Source of the DNA: JBASNZ01 sp049657775
GTDB lineage: Bacteria; Actinomycetota; Coriobacteriia; Anaerosomatales; Anaerosomataceae
Direction of reading: 5' to 3'
DNA length: 64,000 nucleotides
Assembly: GCA_049657775.1 (NCBI GenBank)
Contig: JBASNZ010000091.1
Coordinates: forward strand, 1-64,000
Numbering within the stretch: position 1 is the stretch's first letter; each line of letters opens with the position of its first letter. Both the position numbers and the translations under genes were made by a program. The notes beneath the pieces are model-generated. The model saw only the letters and a program-made list of their open reading frames with translations, ran no database searches and was not told where the DNA came from. Below are positions 26,140 to 38,200 of the stretch, piece after piece.

Positions 26140-29100
26140 ATGAGGTCTCGGACCTTGTTCGCTTGTCTCGTGTTCCTCACCGTAGCCACAGGTGCGGCGG
26201 TAGCGCATGCGACGGTGATTCCCGACGCGCCAACAGTTGGCAACGAGTCATGTGTTGCGTGCCATTCGGCCGGCACAGACTATGCGGCAGCGTCTGTGGA
26301 CTTTGCCGCCAACGCGGTTGACAAGGCGACGGCCTGCAACAAGTGCCACTGGATCACCGGTCATCCTTACCACTACCGGGACCAGGTGTGCCAGGGATGT
26401 CACGTCAAATGGGACTGGACAACACGCACAGATATGTTCGTCTCGCAGGTATCCACGCCCTACGGCTACTTCACCTCGATCGATTCGCCCGATCTTGACG
26501 CTGCCGAGCTCCATCGGATTCACTCCGCTCGCAGTTGGCCAGCTGAGATTACCGACTACGCGCCGTCGTGCGCGGGCTGCCACGCCGCTGCGGCTTGCGA
26601 CGCCTGCCACTCCAGCGCGACAGCCCATGGGGCGCACGGCATCGAGGGCGAGGCCTCGGTAGGAATGCCAACAACTCAGGTGAATGTGAACGTCACTCGC
26701 GGAGTTCCACAGGGTGAGATCTCTTGGACTAACCAAACATACGATGAGCAGTCGAGCTGCACAGCCGCAAGTTGCCATGCTGGTGTGGCCTCGTCCAGCT
26801 TTGTCGACGACGTTTCCGGCCAGGTTTCGCGCACGGGTACGTGGCAGACAACGGTGATGCCCACTCTGGTCGGAGGCTCGTATTCTACTGCGACAAGTGC
26901 GGGAGCCGTTGCGGAGGTGTCGTTTGTAGGAACAGGCATCACGTGGATAGGAGCCCAAAACGAGTTGTGCGGGAAGGTGGACGTCTACCTCGACGGTGCC
27001 TACCGTCGCACGGTGAACCCCTACTACGGAAAGTGGGGCTACGACAAGGCGATCACGGTCGTCGAGGACCTCCCCAGGGGCAGCCACACTCTCCGACTGG
27101 TGAATACAGGACTAACGAATGGTGTCAGGGCGTACATGTTCCTGCAGGGATTCCGGGTACACGATTCCAAGCCCGCCTTCAGTGCGGCACCCAACTGCGA
27201 GAACTGCCACTCTCAACACGGTGACCTGACAATTCGACATCAGACCACATCGGACGTGGCCGGTTGCGTCGGCGCCGGCTGTCACAGGAGTCCCGAACTG
27301 TCGGTCGAACACGACCAGTGGTGGCCTACAGGAACGTGTGAACTCTGTCATTCGGCCACCGCTTCTGCAGAGGTCTCTCAGGCGGTTGCCGCCGGAGATA
27401 CGTCGTGTGCGGCCTGCCACGACTTGGTCTCCGGCCCGACTCATCGCACCGCTCACTGGCCCACGCCGATGCTCTCCGACGAGCTCGGCCCGCGCTACGG
27501 CTACTACACGGGCTCCGCGTCGCTCACGCCCACCAACGACTGTCTCGGCTGTCACACGAGCAACCTCGTGGACGAGCACATGGGCATGACGGATGGCCCA
27601 TACGTGACGCGGCCGCCGCGGTACGACTCGGCCGGCAACGCGCTTGACTGCGCGTCGTGTCACTCCTCGAGCAAGTTTGAAGTCCTCAACGCGATCGCCA
27701 CGGGTACCAGCGCCTGCGAGACATGTCACGCCGTACATGCGCCCATTCCCGAGACCCACGCGAGTGAGTTTACGCCCGATACGGATGCGTCGTGCGCGGA
27801 GTGTCACAGCTCCGACCTGGCCGTCGTGCACAATGGCAACTATTCGGTGACCACCGCCTCGGGCAAGGTCCTGACCGGCTGCGCCGTGTGTCACGAGTAC
27901 TTCGAGGGCGAGCGCGGCGCGCAGGTCCAGTACGCGATCGAGGTCGCCAACGACACCGACTGCACGGCATGCCACGCCGACTATCACACCGGCGCGACGC
28001 CCGCACACACGGCCGACGATTCCGCGAGCGTCGCGTGCGCAGACTGCCACGGCACCGTCGGCCAGCCACTGAGCGTGACCGACGTTCACGCAGGCGCCGC
28101 GCTCGGCACATGCGCGGTGTGCCACAACAACCCGGCGCGGGTACCGGATCTCTCGGCCAAGACGGCTGAGTGTGCCTCGTGCCATGCGACATCGGGTACC
28201 GACTACCACACCGCGATGGCCGGGGCGCACACGTACACCGAGATGCCCGCTGGCTGCGTGGGCGCCAACTGTCATGCCGCGAACACGCTGCCCGAGGCTC
28301 ACTCCGCGTACCTTTCGCGCTATCCCGACTACGCTACAACCTGCGCGCTCTGCCATCAGAACGCCGACCCACTCCGCATCAACTGGGAGACCGCCTCGGC
28401 GGACTGCTCCACGTGTCACACCGTCCACGCGGACGTGAACGCGGTCCACACCGCCACCGCGCCCGAGCGGTGCTTCACGTGCCACAAGACCGCCGATGCG
28501 TTCGCGATCCACAAGGACCGGGTGGAGGGCGCATGCGCCGTCTGCCACGCGAACCCCACCAAGGGCGACCTGGCCGCCGGCAAGCTCAACACCAACTGCG
28601 ACGGCTGCCACACCACCGAAGGCACCGACTTCCACGCAGGGATGAATGCGAAGCACCAGGGTCTCTCGGGAACCTCCGGGTGCGATGTGCCCGAGTGCCA
28701 CGGCTCCATCTACGTGCCGCAGATCCACGAGCGATTCGTCGGCTCCGGTACCGAGTACCCGCAGTACGCGGACTCGTGCGAGCTGTGCCACCTCAACGAC
28801 AGCACGACTCGCATCAACTGGACCACGGCGGTCAACGGCGCCTGCAGCAACTGTCACGCGTATCCGCAGCACCAGACGTCCAACCACACCGCCACATCGG
28901 CCGAGAGCACCGAGTGCGTGGCGTGCCACGGCTCCAACTGGGTGCCGATCGTGCACGATCCCAGTCAGCAGTGGGAGCAGTGCAACCTGTGCCACTACAA
29001 CCCCGAGAAGGGTGACCTGACCTGGGGCAAGACCGATAGTGATTGCGAGCAGTGTCACAACAAGTATCCAGCTGCGACCAACCACTACGCGGCCGCGGAC

Positions 29101-31986
29101 CACACCGCGACCGAAGCCTCGGACTGCGCCGGGTGTCACAAGCTGGAGCTCGCTCCCGAGCACATCAAGGCGTCCAGCAACGCCGTGGACTGTCTCGGCT
29201 GCCACACGTCGGCACTGTTCTCGGGCATGACGAAGCCGTGGGACGACACGTGCGCCGCGTGCCACGCCGCCAAGCACGGCGACCAGAGCGCAAAGCACAC
29301 CTCCACCACCACCGCATGTGGAGGGGCTGGCTGTCACGACCTCACCGACGTTAGCGCGATCCACGCGGATTCGGCCAAGGGTTGCTCGGCCTGCCACACC
29401 AACGACACGGCCATCGCCACGTCAACCACCTGCACCGACTGCCACAACAACGCTACCGGGTATCACCTCGACCAGACGACCAGCCACACCGCCACATCGA
29501 GCGCCTTCTGCGAACGCTGCCACGACGAGGACGCCTCGGTGGGAGTCAACGTTGAGCCGGTCCACGACTCGGTATGCGACACCTGCCACAACAATCCCAC
29601 GCGCGTTGCTGACATCTCGGCCACGACCGCCGAGTGCGGCAGTTGCCACGCGACATCTGGCACCGACTATCACACGGCGATGGACACCAAGCACACCTTC
29701 GGAGCCATGGACGCCAGCTGTATCGCATCCGGCTGTCATGTGGCCACAACGCTTCCCGAGGAGCACGCACGCTTCGCAGGCGCCACCGGCCGCTACGCCG
29801 AGTACGAGGACAGCTGCGCGCTGTGTCACGAGAACGCGAACTCGACTCGCATCGACTGGTCGACCGCCTCGGCCGACTGCTCCACGTGCCACACGGTCCA
29901 TGGCGACGTCGACGCGATCCATGCGGCTCCCGAGAGCCAGGCGTGTGTGGACTGCCACGAGACGGCCAGTGTGCTCGAGCTGCACGGCACCAGCCGGGAG
30001 ACGTCGTGCGCCTACTGCCACAACGCCACCACGGTGCTGCCGACGTCCACCAAGTGCGTGCTCTGCCACGACGAGTACACAACGATCGATCCGGCGCACT
30101 ATCCTGTGGCGTCGCATGACGCGACTGCCGAGACCGGCTGCGGGCAGTGCCACTACAAGGACATGAAGGCCGAGCATTTCAAGCCCACCGTCGCGGTGAG
30201 CTGCGTGAGCTGCCACGAGGTCAAGGTCGATAGCTTCACGAGCGCTTGGGACAAAACGTGCGGCGCATGCCATCCAACCAAGCACGGCGAGCGCCAGACC
30301 AAGCACGTGTCACCGACCACCTCGTGCGGTGGTACCGGCTGCCACGACATCACGGATGTAGCCGTCATCCACGGCGTTGTCGGCGGCCCCGGCTGTGGCG
30401 CCTGCCATGTGAACCCCGCAACGCCGGCGACCACGACCAATTGCACGGCTGCCGGTTGCCACGCGTCCGTGGGCACCGATCACCATGCGGCGCACAACGC
30501 CACGTCGGCCAACCCGACGAGCTGCAAGGGCTGCCACTTCATGTACCTCGATGACGAGCATGCCGCGCTTGGACTCACCTGCGCCACGTGCCACAGCTCG
30601 ACGAACACGGTGGTCCAGAACGCGATCACAGCGGGCGACCTGAAGTGCCTGACCTGCCACGCCGATTCGCCGCACAACGCGCGTCAGGGGTACGAGTTCA
30701 ATCCCAAGAGCTCCTCGGTGCACCGCGTGTCGAGCGACCTGCCTGGGATGCAGTCGGCATTCACGGTCAACGGCACGCGCTACACGTGGACGCTGCCGTC
30801 GGCAGCAAGCTTCCTCAAGACCGGCTGGGCGGTCGACTCGGTCATGACGTGTGAGTCGTGCCATACCTACACGGGTTCGACGGGGCCGCATGGCTCGGCC
30901 ATGAAGGTCAACATCGACCCGGCGTATCCGACCGCGTATTCCAGCGGCACGCTCAGCCCGAGCACCTCGGTGGGTATGACCACGGGCATCATCTGCGCCA
31001 AGTGTCATGACCTGAACGGCACGAGTGGCTCGTGGAGCAACATCGTCCACAAGGAGCATGACGACCGCGGTATGACCGAGGGGGGCCGATGCGTAAGCTG
31101 CCACACCCTGGTCCCGCACGGCTGGAAGCGCCCACGGCTTCTCGGCTCAACAGGGGATGCGGCCGGGTATGCGACCGTTTCGGGCGGCAACGTTGAGTTC
31201 AAGCTGCGGAGCTACACGCCCAGCAGCTGGAGCAAGTCAGACTGTTACGCGGCATGCTCGAGCGAGCGTCACCCTAACCAGTCCAACCCATGGCCGCTGG
31301 TGCTTGATCCGACTGTGCCGGTCTCCACGACCGGTGACGTAGCCGGCACCGTCACCGACTCGGCCACGAGCGCCGCAGTCAGCGGTGCGACCGTATCCGT
31401 GGCGGGCAAGACCGCCACGACCGCGGCAGACGGCACCTACTCGATCACCGGTATCACCGGCGGTTCCTACACCATGACGGTCGTCAAGACCGGCTATACC
31501 ACCTGGTCGGGATCGGTCACCATCACCAACGGCACGACGCTCAGCAAGAACGTCTCACTTGTCGCTGGCACCTCCAGCGGAACGAACCTGGCGCTCGGCA
31601 AGACGTTCACCGCCTCACGCTACGAGAGCTCGAGTTACACGCCCGCCAAGGCCGGCGACGGCAGCGAGACGACATTGTGGTGGTCAAACGACACCGGAGG
31701 AAGCGGCACCACCGAGTGGCTGCGTGTCGATCTCGGCTCGAGCATGACGATCAGCAAGACTGACATCGCGTGGTACGGCGACTACTGGGCCAAGGAGTTC
31801 CGGGTCTACGCGTCCACCAACGGATACAGCTGGACCCAGGTGTACGCAACGAGCAGCGGCGTCGCGGGTACCTCGAACGTGACCTTCACCGCGCGGAGTG
31901 CGCGGTACGTGAAGGTGGAGTGTCGCAAGACCGGCACGGGGCGTGGCAACGGCTACGGCATCGCCGAACTGAGGGTGTTCCAGTAG
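26140..31986 (+). CDS. Giant secreted multiheme cytochrome (50 CXXCH + 8 CX4CH) with discoidin-type C terminus
   Basis: 1948 aa from the ATG that begins a clear signal peptide (TLFACLVFLTVATGAAVAHA); a GTG three codons earlier is also close to AGGAGG. By hand count there are 50 CXXCH motifs and eight CX4CH motifs (CTAASCH, CVGAGCH, CVGANCH, CDVPECH, CGGAGCH, CIASGCH, CGGTGCH, CTAAGCH), so up to 58 hemes. A heme-free beta-sandwich interrupts near residues 225-342. After the last heme come a carboxypeptidase-regulatory-like beta domain (~1729-1811) and an F5/8 type C (discoidin) domain (~1814-1948) that may bind glycans. Internal repeats of about 1 kb show growth by duplication. It is probably an extracellular electron conduit. 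Confidence 0.92.
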   Translation: MRSRTLFACLVFLTVATGAAVAHATVIPDAPTVGNESCVACHSAGTDYAAASVDFAANAVDKATACNKCHWITGHPYHYRDQVCQGCHVKWDWTTRTDMFVSQVSTPYGYFTSIDSPDLDAAELHRIHSARSWPAEITDYAPSCAGCHAAAACDACHSSATAHGAHGIEGEASVGMPTTQVNVNVTRGVPQGEISWTNQTYDEQSSCTAASCHAGVASSSFVDDVSGQVSRTGTWQTTVMPTLVGGSYSTATSAGAVAEVSFVGTGITWIGAQNELCGKVDVYLDGAYRRTVNPYYGKWGYDKAITVVEDLPRGSHTLRLVNTGLTNGVRAYMFLQGFRVHDSKPAFSAAPNCENCHSQHGDLTIRHQTTSDVAGCVGAGCHRSPELSVEHDQWWPTGTCELCHSATASAEVSQAVAAGDTSCAACHDLVSGPTHRTAHWPTPMLSDELGPRYGYYTGSASLTPTNDCLGCHTSNLVDEHMGMTDGPYVTRPPRYDSAGNALDCASCHSSSKFEVLNAIATGTSACETCHAVHAPIPETHASEFTPDTDASCAECHSSDLAVVHNGNYSVTTASGKVLTGCAVCHEYFEGERGAQVQYAIEVANDTDCTACHADYHTGATPAHTADDSASVACADCHGTVGQPLSVTDVHAGAALGTCAVCHNNPARVPDLSAKTAECASCHATSGTDYHTAMAGAHTYTEMPAGCVGANCHAANTLPEAHSAYLSRYPDYATTCALCHQNADPLRINWETASADCSTCHTVHADVNAVHTATAPERCFTCHKTADAFAIHKDRVEGACAVCHANPTKGDLAAGKLNTNCDGCHTTEGTDFHAGMNAKHQGLSGTSGCDVPECHGSIYVPQIHERFVGSGTEYPQYADSCELCHLNDSTTRINWTTAVNGACSNCHAYPQHQTSNHTATSAESTECVACHGSNWVPIVHDPSQQWEQCNLCHYNPEKGDLTWGKTDSDCEQCHNKYPAATNHYAAADHTATEASDCAGCHKLELAPEHIKASSNAVDCLGCHTSALFSGMTKPWDDTCAACHAAKHGDQSAKHTSTTTACGGAGCHDLTDVSAIHADSAKGCSACHTNDTAIATSTTCTDCHNNATGYHLDQTTSHTATSSAFCERCHDEDASVGVNVEPVHDSVCDTCHNNPTRVADISATTAECGSCHATSGTDYHTAMDTKHTFGAMDASCIASGCHVATTLPEEHARFAGATGRYAEYEDSCALCHENANSTRIDWSTASADCSTCHTVHGDVDAIHAAPESQACVDCHETASVLELHGTSRETSCAYCHNATTVLPTSTKCVLCHDEYTTIDPAHYPVASHDATAETGCGQCHYKDMKAEHFKPTVAVSCVSCHEVKVDSFTSAWDKTCGACHPTKHGERQTKHVSPTTSCGGTGCHDITDVAVIHGVVGGPGCGACHVNPATPATTTNCTAAGCHASVGTDHHAAHNATSANPTSCKGCHFMYLDDEHAALGLTCATCHSSTNTVVQNAITAGDLKCLTCHADSPHNARQGYEFNPKSSSVHRVSSDLPGMQSAFTVNGTRYTWTLPSAASFLKTGWAVDSVMTCESCHTYTGSTGPHGSAMKVNIDPAYPTAYSSGTLSPSTSVGMTTGIICAKCHDLNGTSGSWSNIVHKEHDDRGMTEGGRCVSCHTLVPHGWKRPRLLGSTGDAAGYATVSGGNVEFKLRSYTPSSWSKSDCYAACSSERHPNQSNPWPLVLDPTVPVSTTGDVAGTVTDSATSAAVSGATVSVAGKTATTAADGTYSITGITGGSYTMTVVKTGYTTWSGSVTITNGTTLSKNVSLVAGTSSGTNLALGKTFTASRYESSSYTPAKAGDGSETTLWWSNDTGGSGTTEWLRVDLGSSMTISKTDIAWYGDYWAKEFRVYASTNGYSWTQVYATSSGVAGTSNVTFTARSARYVKVECRKTGTGRGNGYGIAELRVFQ

Positions 31987-31987
31987 C

Positions 31988-32009
31988 GGCGGCGTTATTT
32001 CGCGCCGCC
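31988..32009 (+). terminator. Hairpin after the giant cytochrome gene, weak terminator candidate
   Basis: GGCGGCG-N8-CGCCGCC forms a perfect 7-bp GC stem two bases after the stop codon. There is no T run after it, so it may only stabilise the mRNA 3' end. Confidence 0.4.
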
Positions 32010-32090
32010 AAAGTGGGCGTCCCGCAGGGGGCGCAAACTCGCTACAGGTTTCTGCACGGGTCCGGGTTTGGCGCACGTCCTGCTGCTCCC

Positions 32091-32118
32091 CCGACGCCTC
32101 CGACCCGACGCCTCCGAC
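32091..32118. repeat. Perfect tandem duplication of a 14-bp unit
   Basis: CCGACGCCTCCGAC occurs twice head to tail, 23 bases upstream of an extended -10 element. It could be a binding site repeated in tandem or a simple slippage product. Confidence 0.8.
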
Positions 32119-32140
32119 GCTGTTCACCGGTAGTCGGTGC

Positions 32141-32149
32141 TGATAGAAT
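32141..32149 (+). promoter_or_regulatory. Extended -10 promoter of the 33-heme cytochrome gene
   Basis: TG-A-TAGAAT is an extended -10 element; no good -35 box is visible. Transcription would start near 32156, about 93 bases before the GTG at 32249, which supports that start rather than an ATG at 32150. Confidence 0.5.
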
Positions 32150-32248
32150 ATGAACGATCGAGGGGCTATCGGAGGCAACGTTTGCTGCATTCCGAGGACA
32201 CGCGCACATCATGCGAGTACCACGACCACGCGGGGGCGGTGTCCCGGC

Positions 32249-35200
32249 GTGGTTAAACGCATCCGTTCCTGGTGGATGAAGCACCCCAAGGTGACCACGG
32301 TCGCGATGGCTGTCCTGGTCCTGGGGCTGTTCGCGGGCGGCGTGCTGAGCGCGAGCGGCGCGACCGCGGCGTACACCGTCACAGGCGCCACGACTACCGC
32401 GAACTGGGTGGACGACAACAACAGCACGAGTCCCGCGAACATCGCCACAGCCTTGAGCTCAGATGATACAAACACCTCCTACGCGCGAACAACCACGGCG
32501 AACGCGCCGCTGCAGATGCAGATGAGCAATCCGGGCGGGGACCTTGGCACAATCACCGACGTGACTGTCAACTACTCGGTGCGCAATCGGACCGGTGGCG
32601 CGGCGGGCAACATCACTGTTCAACTGGGTGTCGACCTGGGTGGCGTCAAGCAGTGGAAGACCGCTCAGACGCTCGCATCGAGCACTGCGTACTCGACACT
32701 GTCCTACACGGCGGTACCCCGTCCCGGTGGTGGCTCGTGGACCTGGGCCGACATCCAGAACCTCGAGACCCTCACTCAGGCCACGGTCATCGATGGGACG
32801 ACCTACATGTACCGCGTGTCGTACGTGGAAGTCGTTGTCACCTACACCGCCTATACCGCGACCACCGTCGTTCTCGCCAACGGCACAACTGTCCCGGCCG
32901 GTTATGCCACGCCCGGTCAGACCGGCGTCGTAGTCGACGCATTCACGCTCGATCGCACGGACGGCAACAAGAACGCCGTGGTCAACACGGTCACCGTCAC
33001 CGGTTCCGGCACACCCGGCAATGTCGTCTCCGGTGTGAGCATCTACCGCGACGAGAACGCCGATGGGTTGCTGGACGCCGGCGATACCATGCTCAATGCG
33101 GCACCGGTTGCGTTCTCGGGCACGACCGCGACCATCACCATCAGTGAGCCGGTGGACAACACTCTCAGGCAGTACCTGGTCGTGTACGACTTCTCCGGTA
33201 CGGCCGCCAACAACGCGACGATCAGCGCAAACGTCACAGCGGCGACTCGAACCAACGTTGATACTTTCACTCGAACAACTACTGTGGGCAATACCTTCAC
33301 GGTGGACGCGGGCGACCCGGCGGCCACCATCAGTGCTCCCACGGCGGGACAGGTCCTCATCGGCAACGCGGGGGCGAACACGACGCTCTCCGGCAACGCG
33401 ACTGATGGCGTCTCGGGTGTCTCGGCGGTGCAGATAACCCTGCAGCGGCTGGATACCAACGAATACTGGAACGGTACGACGTGGCAGACGGGCATCGCCT
33501 GGCTGTCCACCACACTCAGCGCGCCGAACACCACCAACACCAACTGGTCGACTACCTGGGCGCTGCCGACACAGAACGCCACATTCGATTATCAGCTGAT
33601 CGCGCGGGCAACCGACCGCGCGGGCCGCTCGGGGAGCTCGACGGCGCGGACGTTCCGCGTTGACACCGTGCGCCCGGCTATCTCCTCGGCGGTTGCCAAC
33701 GACAGCACGCACGTGACCGTCAACTGGACAGACGCGCTCAACGCCACGACCGTGGCCGCAGGCGACTTCACTATCACCGGCGGTGCGGGCCTGACCGTGA
33801 GTGCGGTAACGGTGATCGACGCCGATACCATCCAGCTCACCACAAGCGCGCAGGTCCCCGGGACGTCATATACCGTCAATTGCGCGGCAACGCGGGTGGC
33901 GGATCCCCATGGGAACACGAACAACGCGACCACCGGCACGTTCACCGGATTCGCGGCGCCAGCGCTTACTGCCGCCGCGGGTCCCAACAGGCCTGCTGCG
34001 GCCGTCTATCTGAAGCCGGGCGACACCAACAAGGTGGTCGACCAGATCCGATTCAGCGCCACCAACGGCGCGGTCACGGTGAGTACGATCCAGGTCATCG
34101 GACTGGACACCGCAAATGCGCTGCGCACGGACATCGGTAACGTTCGCCTGTACGTGGACAACGGTGACGGGGTGTTCGATAGCGGCGTGGATGCACAGCT
34201 TGGCACGACGCAGACCGGCTCCACGTTCACCTCCAACACATCTGGCACGGGCTATGTGACCTTCTCGGGGCTGACCATGTCGGCGCCTGCTGGCGGCTCG
34301 ACCGATGTGTGGGTTGTGTACGACATCGCGGCAGGAGCCACCAGTGGCCGTCGCGTGGGCTCCCGGCTGACGAACGCGAATGTGGTTGTCACCGCCCCCG
34401 CCACGGTCACTGCCTTCACCCAGATCGACTCGGTTGCAGCCGGGCAGACGCTCATCATAGACGCGGTCGTCCCGGCGGTCGCTGTGACCGCACCGGCCGC
34501 ATCCACCACGCTTTCCGGAGTGGCGGGCAGCGCATACACCTTCACCGGTACGTCGTCGGACGCGCTTGCGGGCGTGAGCGGCGTGGAGGTTTCGATCACC
34601 GACGGAACGCAGTACTGGGACGGCTCCGCTTGGACGCTTACGCCAACATGGCTTTCGACCACCGATACGTCCGGCGCGGGGTCGTGGGCGACATGGTCGC
34701 GCGCCTGGGTGCTGCCGTCTGACGCGGGGACGACGGTCTACACGGTGAATGCCCGTGCGACCGACCGTCCCGGCAATCAGGCGACTGCCACGCGCACATT
34801 CAACGTGGACAACGTGAAGCCATCGATGCTGTCGGTTGCGACCGTTGATGCCACGCATACCGACGTCACGTTCTCCGAGGCGCTGAGCAGCGGCACCGTT
34901 AGCGCCGCCGACTTCACGATAAGCGGCGGGGCAGGACTGAGCGTCTCGGGCGTCTCCTTCCCAAACGCCAGCACCGTGCGGCTTACATTCTTGACGCCGC
35001 AGATCGTGAACACGTATTACACCGTCGCGTGCGCGGCGGGTGTGCTCACTGACTCAGCGGGTAATACCAACATCGCGGGGTCCATCCAGTTCGCGTCATT
35101 CGGCTCCGCGAGCGACTTCACGCCGCCGACCGCGCCGGGAACCCCGACTGTTACGGCGGGCGCCAAGTCGCCCACGATCGCGAATCTGTCGTGGGCACCC

Positions 35201-38200
35201 TCCACGGACAACGTGGGTGTTACGGGGTACCGCGTCTGGCGCTCCACGGACGCTGCGGGTCCCTTCGCGGAGATAGGCACGACCGCGGCGACGACCTTCG
35301 CCGACGTCACCGGAATCGTGGGTCAGGCGTACTATTACCGCATCACGGCTTACGACGCGCTCGCGAATGAGTCCGGCCCTTCGGGCGTGCGCGGTCCGGT
35401 CACCGCCACATGGTCGCCTGCGCCGCACGATGTCTACACCGCGTCTACCAAGCTGTGCGATCTGTGCCACATCCCGCACCAGGCTGCATCGACCACGCCG
35501 ATCCTGAAGCCGGTTGGCGCTGCCACCAACGAACTCGATGTGTGCTACGTCTGTCACGACGGCAGTGGCTCGAGCACCAACATCGCTGGCGGAGCGGGAG
35601 ACACGTTCGCGGGCACGTTGCGCAGCGGCCATAGGGTCGAGGCGACATCGAGTGCCGCCGCGGGCGACCTGACCAACGTGTGTTCCGATTGTCACACGCC
35701 TCACGGCGATTGGGTCGCGAACTCGCGGCTTCCCGCTGCCGAGGTTAATGGACAGATCGCGGGCGTCAAGGGCAACGCGTGGTGTCTCAAGTGCCATGAT
35801 GATGCCGCATCCTGGTACAAGCCGGGCGGCTACGGCTCGCTGATCTCCAATCCCACCCGTGATGCCACGGGCTACCCGACGATTGGCACGTTCCCGGGTG
35901 CGACGACATACAGGACATCCTCCAGGAACGCACACAGCCAGATTCCGGCAGGCGCGGACCGCCAGGCGGGCGATTGCCTGTACTGTCACACCGCGCACCG
36001 CTCGGCCAATCCGTACGACGGAGTCGTGGCCACATTCACTTCCTCGGCTGCTGTCGCCAAAGACCAGACGGATGGCGACTTCGCGGCGCTGTGCTTCACC
36101 TGCCACAGTGGTGGCGCGTGGGAGACGAGCGGTGCCGCCAATGTGAAGCAGTTCGTGACGGGCGGGACCCAGCGCTCGGGCCACCGCATCAAGACCGCCG
36201 GCGGCAAGTACGGAGTGGGTGCGCCACTGCCGTGCTACGAGTGCCACAATCCGCACGGGTCCAGCCGGGGCAATGCGTTCATGCTGTCCGACGCGCTTGG
36301 TGGGAGTCTCGATCCGACGTCGACGGCGCCTGCGGGCGTGCGGGCCTTCTGCTTCACGTGTCACACCACGGCTGACAGCGCCAAGGGATGGGACAGCACG
36401 GCGGCCACGTACACGGTTGCCGTTGCGACCGGTAAGAGCGTTGCCGGCCTGCCGCGCGACGCCGCGCTGGGCGCCAATGTGCTGCGCCTCGCAAACGTCT
36501 CGGGCCACCGGTCCACCGATAGTCAGTCGTGCTACCTCTGCCACGGTTCGAGCTACGCGAGCGGCGGCAACAACGTGCACAGCCCCTCCGGCGGCGTCTC
36601 CACCGGTGGCTCGACATGCTATGGCTGCCACACGGTCTACAAGGACCCGATGGAGCGGACGGGGACCGATCGCACCAGCTTCTACCATCACGTGCTCGGC
36701 TCGGTCACGACGTCCGGCGACGTCGCACCCAACGCCGGTGCGTATGCGACCTCATCGACCGACGTGCTCTGCGTCAGCTGCCATACCGATCACAACTACT
36801 TCAACGCCAGCCAGTCCGGTAACCTGCGCCGCAACGCGAAGGTCACGTCCGGCGCAAGCCCGGTCGATACTGACTACCTCACCACCTCGGCTGACAAGTA
36901 CGGCGTGTGCATATCGTGCCATGAAGTCAGCCTCGTCAAGGAAGTCACGGGTCTTCAGAAGAGCGACGGGACCGGCGAGACCGACACGCCCAAGATCGTG
37001 GGCGGCACGGGATCGGGCGGATACGGGGCGTCGGCGCACTCGTACGCGGCCACTTCGACCTACGGTGACAGCACCGTCTTCAAGGCGGACTGCTCCAAGT
37101 GTCATGACGACGAGCAGGACACGGAGTTCCAGAAGGAGCCCGGTAACGCGTTCGGCACTCACTGGAGCAACTCACAGCGACTGCTGAGTGCGCTCGGCGG
37201 TTCGCAGGTAGACTACCTGAGCGAGGACTTCTGCTACAGGTGTCACTCCTCGGTGTTCAACCCCAACGCCGGAAGCGCGAAGGACAAGTACGGCGTGCGG
37301 GCGATGCCGACTGCAGGCACGCTCGAGGTGTACGAGCAGTTCACGATCTCGGGCGGGTCGAAGCACCCGGTCGTGCCTAATGGCGGAAGCACGGTTGCGT
37401 GTGAGAACTGCCACAACCCGCACGTGGTGAGCGCGACCGACAAGATCACGGATCCCGCGACCGGCTATGCCGTGGACGCGTACACCACCGTCGCCGACAA
37501 AGCGGAGTTCTGCCTCACCTGTCACGATGGCACGCTGCCCGTTCGTGACGTGAGCGCCACGGTCTACGTGCCCGTGAGTGTCACGATCGACGGCGCGCGC
37601 ACCGCTCAGGCGAACAAGGCGACCAACGCCGCGCGCGCACACTGGACGGCCAACGGCTCGATCTCGGGCACCGAGGTGCAGTCGTGTGCGACGTGCCACG
37701 ACAACCACGGCTCAAGCGCCAGCAAACTCCTCGGTGCATACGATCCGGCCACCGATTCTAACAAGATCACCGGCACGCAGCAGACCGTGACGATCACGGC
37801 GAACAACAACACCGTGTGCTACGCGTGCCACCGCGATGCAAGTGCGAGCTACACCAGCGGTTACGTTCGTGACTCGGCGGGCTATCCCACCGAGCGGACG
37901 TATCCAGGTCAGACGGTGTTTGAGAACGCGACTTACGGCATCCACCGCAACGTGACGGGTGGGGGAGAGTCGACCGGCAGCTGCAATAACTGCCACGACG
38001 TCCACGGCACTGCGAACACCTTCGACGAGGTCAAGGGCACGTTCGGCGCCAGCAACTTCGGCGCGTGCTTCGCGTGTCACGACGGCAGCGTCGCCGGGGC
38101 GACCAACATAAAGCAGTTCTTCCCGACGACGGTCGGCGGTTCGGCCACGCAGTCGGGTGCGCTCCCGGCGGGCACGCGCTTCGGCCATCGCGTGCGCAGC

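Noticed and set aside
27112..29397. Long open frame (761 codons) on the minus strand within the giant cytochrome gene
   Set aside because: It is the antisense shadow of repeated CXXCH-coding sequence in high-GC DNA; its protein is Val/Arg/Gly-rich without domains, while the plus strand has an unbroken cytochrome with signal peptide.
27481..30660. CRISPR-like or satellite repeat array, suggested by the evenly spaced TGCCAC words
   Set aside because: The recurring TGCCAC/TGTCAC words are Cys-His codons of heme motifs inside one open reading frame, with variable spacing.
32150..32248. ATG at 32150 as the start of the 33-heme cytochrome
   Set aside because: It lies directly on the -10 element and would add 33 residues without signal-like character; the GTG at 32249 gives a proper export signal.
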